A stretch of DNA of 64,000 nt from Amphiura filiformis. Its lineage: Eukaryota > Echinodermata > Ophiuroidea > Amphilepidida > Amphiuridae. Under the pieces are notes generated by a model that was given only the letters and a program-made list of their open reading frames with translations, was not told where the DNA came from and searched no databases. Both the position numbers and the translations under genes were made by a program. Numbering within the stretch: position 1 is the stretch's first letter; every line of letters starts with the position of its first letter. The stretch is taken from assembly GCF_039555335.1 (NCBI RefSeq), contig NC_092644.1:43200667-43264666 (forward strand), read 5' to 3'. Of the stretch, positions 59,601-64,000 are shown in pieces.

Positions 59601-60076
59601 AAAATTAAAGGTCTGATAAAACAATGGCACCAAACACATTCTGTCTTTTACCTCTGTTTCACTTCATTTTTTTTTAATTTAAAGAAAACATACTGAAACC
59701 AATGCCAAGATGTAAGAAAACATCTAAGATACTCTCCAATAATTCTCTCAAATAATTTCTGCAATATAACTATAAAACACTCTTTGTGGGAGGGTGCTAA
59801 TGGGGAAGGGGTGTACACTGTACATATATTTCTCACACTAACATTCCTGTAACTACCAGAATTTCCTAGTTTAACAGATTGTTGTAATTCTAATTATTTG
59901 CAACACACAAAAAATGATTACTTTAGAATTAGAATAACTACTCACCTTAATCGTGATAATGTTGACTTGGATTTCTTGCGAGTCTTTCCCATCCCTCCAT
60001 CTTCATATGAGCTGATAGACATCCCACTGGATGCCAGTGGGTCTACCTCCTCATTGGCTGAATCAACATCCATCAT
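35618..60076 (-). CDS. INPP5E: Inositol polyphosphate 5-phosphatase E, twelve coding exons
   Basis: Exons in transcript order: 59946-60076, 57224-59242, 55834-55957, 54931-55034, 54057-54181, 52500-52552, 49527-49593, 48813-48920, 46319-46489, 38532-38647, 36849-36985 and 35618-35747. All introns are GT-AG, phases agree, and the total is 3285 nt (1094 residues plus TAA). The enzyme removes the 5-phosphate from PI(4,5)P2/PI(3,4,5)P3 and in animals acts in the primary cilium. Exons 3-12 carry the catalytic fold: [80 protein letters not shown] and [11 protein letters not shown], so the metal and phosphate residues are present. The protein ends CSIM, a CaaX prenylation box. The start is the first of two ATGs, with an in-frame stop seven codons upstream. 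The N-terminal exon 2 is much larger than in the human enzyme (644 residues total) and contains D-P/R-F-T repeats. Intron 9 holds a DIRS element. Confidence 0.93.
36131..36292. mobile_element. Palindromic MITE (GTTGTTCATCACCG family), copy 2, in INPP5E intron 11
   Basis: Shares GTTCATCACCGT, GTCTGCGTGGTTTACTTCGC, GAAGTAAACCAC and ATGAACAACGGTGAAA with the copy at 10162-10355. Shorter and more diverged. Confidence 0.75.
36383..36590. mobile_element. Foldback MITE with TATCAAAATGATTAGTACC ends
   Basis: The left end TATCAAAATGATTAGTACC and right end GGTACCAATCATTTTGATA are inverted with one mismatch; about 208 bp in INPP5E intron 11. Confidence 0.7.
36600..36680 (-). repeat. Probable SINE tail fragment with (TAAA)n run
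   Basis: CCCAGGTTAAATAATAAATA and following A/T repeat next to a CTGGGAACCAAGGGAGAACA segment, resembling the 3' end of a tRNA-SINE. Strand and identity uncertain. Confidence 0.3.
37440..38035 (+). pseudogene. LINE ORF1 fragment (coiled-coil/RRM type), frameshifted
   Basis: Combining frames, the segment reads [12 protein letters not shown], then [26 protein letters not shown] and [12 protein letters not shown], then [11 protein letters not shown]. The last part resembles the end of the coiled coil and start of the RNA-binding domain in non-LTR ORF1 proteins. Several frameshifts and stops. Antisense within the INPP5E intron between exons 10 and 11. Which LINE clade it comes from is unclear. 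Confidence 0.5.
38852..39026. repeat. DIRS inverted terminal repeat, left (3') copy
   Basis: Begins GCGATCTTACC and contains GATGTTGATTAAGATACTTC, AATAGTCATTTTGTCCCAC, CCCCGATCCCCGGTGG and TGACGTCA (38987-38994). Pairs almost completely with 45675-45849. Encodes the same accidental [12 protein letters not shown] peptide as the other copy. Confidence 0.9.
39073..39190. repeat. DIRS internal complementary region
   Basis: 39073-39134 is the complement of the left tip 38814-38875 (one 1-bp indel). 39132-39190 is the complement of the right tip 45811-45867. The join reads GGGACTAGACTCAG, with the shared ACT at 39132-39134. Confidence 0.9.
39500..40910 (-). pseudogene. DIRS tyrosine recombinase and RNase H remnants
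   Basis: The frame 40272-40910 ends with [20 protein letters not shown] (40290-40370), the SAM-like core-binding start of a DIRS tyrosine recombinase. An overlapping frame gives [19 protein letters not shown] (near 40822-40880), the end of the RNase H domain, with AHNLSR where ADxLSR is usual. The catalytic recombinase half to the left (about 39500-40270) is too decayed for a confident R-H-R-Y assignment. Confidence 0.65.
41288..42224 (-). pseudogene. DIRS reverse transcriptase remnant
   Basis: Frame 41765-42151 has [15 protein letters not shown] and the first catalytic box [11 protein letters not shown] (41803-41830). After a frameshift, frame 41288-41704 has [20 protein letters not shown], where the catalytic YLDD reads YLDV (41627-41638). 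Both boxes belong to the DIRS/Ty3-like polymerase group. A frameshift plus loss of an aspartate makes it inactive. Confidence 0.8.
42230..44430 (-). pseudogene. DIRS gag-like region
   Basis: The GC-rich region upstream of the polymerase on the element's coding strand holds frames 43831-44262, 42917-43462 and others, rich in Pro, Gly, Ser and Ala, as in DIRS ORF1. No conserved domain recognised. It includes a roughly 125-bp degenerate tandem repeat near 43490-43700 (GTACCCGTGAGGGTTCCC and GTGCCCGTGAGGGCTCCC). Long plus-strand frames here reflect high GC. Confidence 0.5.
44442..44888. repeat. 222-bp tandem duplication inside the DIRS element
   Basis: Two near-identical units start GACTGGTATCCTCCTGCT at 44442 and 44664. 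Each ends CAGCAGAATCNACCGTGTC. Differences are small indels (CGCTAGCAG against CGCTTAGCAG). Confidence 0.9.
45675..45849. repeat. DIRS inverted terminal repeat, right (5') copy
   Basis: Complement of 38852-39026. Contains TGACGTCA at 45715-45722. Confidence 0.9.
46090..46300 (-). mobile_element. tRNA-derived SINE in INPP5E intron 9
   Basis: The minus-strand head has GAGCACTGTGGCTTAACAG (A-box-like) and a weak B box (TTTCAAGCCCTGCC). A body follows with CCTTGGCCAAGGTACTTTAT and CCCACTCCACCCAGGTGTA, a conserved-looking SINE body. It ends 18 bp from exon 9. Confidence 0.6.
47015..47275 (-). mobile_element. tRNA-derived SINE in INPP5E intron 8
   Basis: A box TGGCTCAGTGG (47242-47252) and perfect B box GGTTCGATTCC (47198-47208) at tRNA-like spacing on the minus strand. 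The presumed acceptor stem does not pair and the body continues to about 47015, so this is a SINE and not a tRNA gene. Confidence 0.7.
49717..50112 (-). mobile_element. tRNA-derived SINE, about 395 bp, in INPP5E intron 6
   Basis: Minus-strand head with A box TAGCTCAATCGATAAGG (near 50084-50100) and B box GGTTCGAACCC (near 50047-50057), then a long unique body. The 3' end has AAAGCGCACTATAAATCACT words and an oligo-A tail (T run at 49717-49731). Distinct from the 47-kb SINE. Confidence 0.75.
50443..51739. mobile_element. 1.3-kb TIR element with hairpin ends, sitting in (TA)n
   Basis: Terminal inverted repeats of about 73 bp (50443-50515 and 51664-51739), nearly identical, begin GCACGAATGGAAATACCCAT. 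Each ends in its own hairpin (CTACCCAGGGTAAGGTTAC, then GTAACCTTACCCTGGGTAG). (AT)n runs abut both ends (50422-50442 and 51740-51757). The interior has only a short frame (50948-51184) with no recognised domain. Superfamily unknown. Lies in INPP5E intron 6. Confidence 0.8.
51937..52312. repeat. 188-bp tandem duplication
   Basis: Two almost identical units start ACATTTCTGCTGCGAAATAT at 51937 and 52125. Differences are limited to the last third (GGCATTGTGTTAT against GGTGTTGTGTTGT, and a 1-bp indel). In INPP5E intron 6. Confidence 0.95.
53151..53380. mobile_element. TA-flanked MITE with TGTGATGC ends
   Basis: The left arm TGTGATGCGATGAAGCAAAA, then TGAGTC, pairs with the right arm GACTCA, then TTTTGCTTGATTGCATCACA. 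TA at 53149-53150 and 53381-53382. 230 bp. First of three adjacent foldbacks in INPP5E intron 5. A partial relative lies near 37350-37410. Confidence 0.8.
53414..53585. mobile_element. Palindromic MITE, copy B of the 19584-19760 element
   Basis: Same palindrome as copy A, in the opposite orientation: it begins ATAAAATTGGATCGATTGAG and ends ATCATTATTATGTGTTGGAT, then CCAATATTTT. Confidence 0.8.
53618..53845. mobile_element. Foldback MITE with AAAGTGA...TCACTTT ends
   Basis: Left arm AGTTATGAATGAGGTTAATA, then GGGCATTGTGAAAAATCTAA. Right arm TTAGATTTTTCACAATGCCC, then TATTAACC and ATTCATAACCATCACTTTT. A partial relative of the right arm seems present at 33240-33325. Confidence 0.75.
55597..55790. 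repeat. GAGTC/GACTC-rich segment
   Basis: Many GAGTC, AAGTC and GACTC words (CTCGAGTCGAGTCAAGTC near 55647-55666). It begins CAGTTGTAACGAGTC, reminiscent of the hAT-like element at 21569, but no matching right end or target duplication was found. In INPP5E intron 3. Confidence 0.45.
56571..56618. repeat. Short tandem duplication, about 27 bp
   Basis: CCTAATTAGTCTTCATTAT occurs twice in succession, each preceded by CTATGTG, in INPP5E intron 2. Confidence 0.8.
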
Positions 60077-60109
60077 GGACTCACTTGGGTCTGCACATCA
60101 TTGTTTCTG

Positions 60110-61934
60110 CTGGAAAAACATGTAATACAAATATAAGTTTAATAAAGACAGAACATATAACAGGACTTTCATCTACATGTATATTTGAGCCTTTCATCAG
60201 TGAAAGACAAATTGATGTTTCTTCTCTCTACAATCAGATGAATCAATCAATATGTATTGATGACCTGTTTTTTTAAGGAACCATTTGAGGTATAAACAAA
60301 CAGGTCTGAAGCATTTAAAAAATTTGACTCCCACAGCTGGTTGAGTATCCCCAGTGCCATGAAAAATGTTCAGGTGTGTATCCGTGATTGCAGCACAAAA
60401 ACAAATACCACATACTATAATACACATAATTTATGAGATTATTATTGAAAAATGTATGATTCACATTGAAACACAAAAGTGGTCCATCCAGCTAAGCTGA
60501 CAGATCACAATAATTTTAATGCTTTTGATTTATGAGTAACTAACAGGTACTGATGATCACTGAAAATGTTCATTATGAAATTCATCCAGATGGTCCATAC
60601 TCATCTAATTCTTAGAAACAATGGATGCCATTTTACAGGTTGCTAAGCAATATTATTAAATGAGTAATTATAGCTAGGCAAATTATCACAATGAAATTAA
60701 CCATGTAGCAGGAGGGTATTGCTCTTGCGATCAATACTGTTATTGGAATATTGGAAAATGGACCAAAATGTTTACAAAATGCATTATTTACACTGTTTCA
60801 TGTCAGCAAACCATTCTAAGAATTCTAGTCATGGATTCCCCAAAATGACAAAATGGAATAACAATTCACATTGTATGTCTGGCTAGCTTATAGTCAGTTA
60901 GACTAGTACCCCGTAGTCCACTTGCCCATTGTGCATACTCTGGATATTGTATTTAAGCTTAAAACTCTGATTTAATTAATGTGTGCACAATTGATATATT
61001 TTCACATCTGATCTTTTCAGTCACCCTACTCCCTCTCTTTGTTAGCTTCCCAAGTAGATTACTGACTTTGCCTTGTGGTTAAGATTTTTAACACGGGACT
61101 CTATGGAGAGTTAGGCCAATTTCGGGCCTAACTAAAATTGGCCATGATGTAATGCATCTTTAAATGGATCTGCCTTGTGATTGGTCGCCCATATCTCGCT
61201 ATGGTTTAAATCTTCCGAGCCCGCGCCATTTCCATTAACTACACCGTACACAACTGTCTGTGGTATTTAATCTCTCATCAAACATCTAGCGCGAACTTGT
61301 GGTTAATGGACTGATTTATAAACAAGTATGATTGACAGTGTGTTTTTAGAGAGGAAAGTCCAGGGGGTAAAGTGCTGCTTACAATTCAAAGTCCATAGTC
61401 GAATATTCGGGGTTCGCTATCAATAAACTGGTAGATTCCAAAATCAGAATTGTTCAGTATTAAAGTGAGCCATTATATAATTATGCAAGATAATGTTGCA
61501 TTCAATTACTTTTATTGTCACTAATCATCTGATATTTTAAACTCTTTATGACCATTTTACTATTGAATACTTTAATTTTAATAAACATCAGTATAATTTT
61601 GAGTTCAACAAAATGGGTTCATCATGACTAATAATAATATATTTTTAATAAAATTCGACTATGGCATAGTCTAATAGTCAGTCCATTCAGAAATATAATT
61701 AAAAAAACCCAAGAACATGCTCAGTAGAATAGCAAGAGTCATCCGATGGGGGGCGGGGGCACTGGGTCTAATTGAGGGGGCACTGGTTGTTTTTTGATAT
61801 TTTTTGTCAATTGATGACTTTGATCGTTATGGTATACAGTACTATTGGTAACTCTGTCCCATTATAAATGAAGTGATCCGAGAAATGACACGGGCTTTTA
61901 CTCCATTTCTGGAGTGAAACTTTGCATTGGTGTG
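60110..61934. other. INPP5E upstream region
   Basis: A splice acceptor (TTTTTCCAG on the minus strand) ends at 60110, so 60077-60109 is 5' UTR and a non-coding first exon must lie further right. A somewhat GC-richer stretch at about 61160-61300 has a CCAAT word on the minus strand (ATTGG at about 61177) and could hold the promoter. No other gene seen. Confidence 0.4.
60639..60651 (-). promoter_or_regulatory. Candidate RFX X-box
   Basis: The minus strand reads ATTGCTTAGCAAC, which fits the RFX consensus RYYNYY-N1-RRNRAC at every constrained position and is a near-palindrome. It lies about 560 bp upstream of the INPP5E ATG. RFX factors drive ciliary genes, so the location makes sense, but the degenerate consensus occurs often by chance. 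Confidence 0.3.
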
Positions 61935-62509
61935 TATACAGCCTGGTGGGGTCACTCCCTGGCAGGGGGGACGCATAGGACCGTTACCACAAGTACAAAT
62001 TACCCTCTTTCGCAGTCGATTTCAAGGACAAATCATGAAATTTTACCCCCTTTTTTACTCCAAAACAAGGACAAAATGGTACTCTGAAACACCCCTATTT
62101 TTTAGATTCCGAGGACACATTTGCAATTTTGACCCTATTTCAACATTTCAAGGAAGGGATTTTTAGGCCTATGAATGGTTTTTTTTCAGTAATTAACAAG
62201 GGCATCACAGAATTCAAGTAGTACCCCTTGCATATAAATCAGAACCGAGAACAATATTGATCACGGGATGAGTACAAAGTAGGAAACCAAATTTATTCCT
62301 GTGATTTTTTTATCTGGCCACGGGATCAGGAGAAAATAATAAGAACCCTTTTTTCAATTTCGCAGACATTTGTGCAATAAAACCCCCCTATTTTTCCAAT
62401 TTCATGGACAATTTTGTCCATGGACATGCCCTAAAATGACCCCTTTTTCCTTGATTTTGGTAACGATCGTGCGGTCAGTATTGCAAGTTGAGTGACCCCA
62501 CCGGGGTAT
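61935..62509. mobile_element. Foldback element with GGTGGGGTCACTC ends
   Basis: The left end TACAGCCTGGTGGGGTCACT and right end GAGTGACCCCACCGGGGTA are inverted, with TA next to each. The interior is rich in CCCCTTTTT/CCCTATTTT words (ACCCCCTTTTTTACTCC, ACCCCCCTATTTTTCC) arranged as degenerate repeats. Confidence 0.65.
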
Positions 62510-62884
62510 ACAGTGTTGGGAAATTACAGTTTTTGTTCATTCTTTTTAGTTTGACACAGTTCCATGTAGATGATCACTTTAGTGTAGTGTAAATACCACA
62601 AATGCTTAAATTGTGTCAATTTATACTATTTAATTATGTTGCTATGCCTGCATACAAATTACTTAACAAATTGCTATTTAAAAATGCATGCCCTCATTGC
62701 CCTGTAATAAAATGTGTTTTGAATATCTCTGCAAAACATGCCAAAGTTGATGGACAAACTTGTGTCAAGATTACTAATAATCAATGACTTCTGGCATCCT
62801 GACTCCTTTGATCATGGCTTGCCTATCTTGTGAGCTTTCTAAACAAAACTTATAAACATTAAGGAACTGCAGGGTTAGAAATTC

Positions 62885-63017
62885 GGCGAGAATCCAAGAA
62901 TTCATTTGCGCAAAGATTCTTGTAAACAAAATTGCAAGAATCTAAATGGATTCTCGTAAATATTTCAATTTATCATACAAAGTTATATGGCGAGAATCCA
63001 TGGATTCTTGCAAGATT
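62885..63017. repeat. Cluster of GATTCTTG / CGAGAATCC inverted words
   Basis: GGCGAGAATCCAAGAATTC, then CAAGAATCTAAATGGATTCTC, then GGCGAGAATCCATGGATTCT: short palindromic words repeated three times. Nature unknown. Confidence 0.5.
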
Positions 63018-63094
63018 CCACTGCGCGGCCGTCTTGGTTTCCTCTTCCCATGTGGTGGAATATAAAGGCTCGCCATCTTCAAGACGCAGCCGAC

Positions 63095-64000
63095 TGATGA
63101 TGATTAATGCCCATACGACAGTTTTTAGTAATTTGACCTCAGATGACCCCTGGCTGACTCCGAAATGAGCGTCCAAAAATTTGAATCTAAATGTTGACTG
63201 TACGCACCAAGTTTCATGCACATACAACAGTTTTTAGTAATTTGACCTCAGATGACCCCAAATGACTTTCCAAAAATTTGGCTCTAAATGTTGACTGTAC
63301 CCACCAAGTTTCATGCCCATATGACAGTTTTTGCTAATTTGACTTCAGATGACCCCTGGATGACCTCTGGTGACCTTGACCCACTAACCAATACAAACTT
63401 GTTCTGCCTGGGATCAAGATGCACCCACCAAGTTTGAGGAACATGCGACCCCACAAAATTTGTTGTCTGTTTCCAGTTTCATGTCCATACAACAGTTTTA
63501 GTAATTTGACCTCAGATGACCCCTGGGTGACCCCAAATTGACCTTCCCAAAGTTTGATTCCAAATGTTGACTGTACCCACCTAGTTTCATGTCCATACAA
63601 CAGTTTTTAGTAATTTGACCTCAGATGACCCCTGGGTGACCCCGGATGACCCCAAAATGACCATCCCAAAATTTGACTCCAAATGTTGACTGTACGCACC
63701 AAGTTTCATGCTCATGCAACAATTTTAAGGAATTTGACCTCAGATGACCCCTGGGTGACCCTGGATGACCCCAAAATGACCGTCCCAAAATTTGACTCCA
63801 AATGTTGACTGTACCCACCTAGTTTCATGCCCATACGACAGTTTTTAGTAATTTGACCTCAGACGACCCTAGTTGACCCCGGATGACCTCAAAATGACCT
63901 TCCCAAAATTTGACTCCAAATGTTGACTGTACCCACCAAGTTTCATGCCCATACGACAATTTTTAGTAATTTGACCTCAGATGACCCCTGGGTGACCCCA
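63095..64000. repeat. Satellite array, about 118-bp unit, open at the right edge
   Basis: Units contain AGTAATTTGACCTCAGATGA, CCCCTGGGTGACCCC, TTTGACTCCAAATGTTGACT, and CCACCAAGTTTCATGCCCAT, then ACGACAGTTTTT. Unit starts near 63118, 63228, 63328, 63491, 63603, 63721, 63841 and 63957. Spacing is irregular at first (about 100-163 bp) and settles at about 118 bp to the right, so the array is younger or more homogeneous rightward. Confidence 0.9.

Noticed and set aside
61685-61800. G-rich run GGGGGGCGGGGGC as a promoter or quadruplex
   Set aside because: It is short, isolated and lies in repeat-like sequence away from the likely INPP5E start, so nothing ties it to a gene.
62973-63818. Three minus-strand frames with a shared peptide
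   Set aside because: They are in-frame readings of the 118-bp satellite unit, with no start context or domain.

Overview
The window is nuclear DNA of an animal. It has spliced genes with canonical GT-AG introns, an AT-rich non-coding background, non-LTR and tyrosine-recombinase retrotransposons, tRNA-derived SINEs and many short foldback transposons. The gene families (an SLC16-type transporter, an FBXO33-like F-box protein and INPP5E) and the transposon mix suggest a marine deuterostome invertebrate such as an echinoderm or hemichordate. That placement is inference.

Layout. (1) 1-7379, plus strand: the 3' five coding exons of a monocarboxylate-transporter-like MFS gene, with its 5' end outside the window. 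Its introns hold a dead RTE-type LINE (about 1985-4965) and foldback elements. (2) 7380-16009: no host gene, but a dense series of foldback/MITE elements, including two different TTAA-flanked elements that share one TTAA. (3) About 16010-18632: a 5'-truncated, dead L2/CR1-type LINE. (4) 18835-25659, plus strand: a complete four-coding-exon FBXO33-like gene (604 codons). Its second large intron contains a 1.6-kb hAT-like element with an exact 8-bp target-site duplication and GAGTCC arrays inside both ends. (5) 25660-35617: the space between two convergent genes, filled with MITEs and one SINE. (6) 35618-60076, minus strand: a complete twelve-coding-exon INPP5E gene. The coding exons sum to 3285 nt (1094 residues plus stop) with every splice phase consistent. 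It has an intact 5-phosphatase core, a C-terminal CaaX box, and an unusual 673-codon second exon with an array of D-P/R-F-T repeats. (7) Inside the INPP5E intron between exons 9 and 10 lies a 7.05-kb GC-rich DIRS-type retrotransposon (38814-45867) with inverted terminal repeats and an internal complementary region. (8) 60110-64000: the INPP5E upstream region, another foldback element, and a roughly 118-bp satellite array that runs off the right edge.

The three host genes have no obvious joint pathway: membrane transport, an SCF-type substrate receptor, and ciliary phosphoinositide turnover. Most of the structure in the window is mobile DNA. The points most worth following up are the DIRS complementary region, which records the element's circle junction, the hAT element with GAGTCC arrays, the repeat-rich INPP5E N-terminus, and the TIR element at 50.4-51.7 kb whose ends are themselves hairpins. 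All exon boundaries were read by eye from splice consensus and phase; no alignment or transcript data were available.
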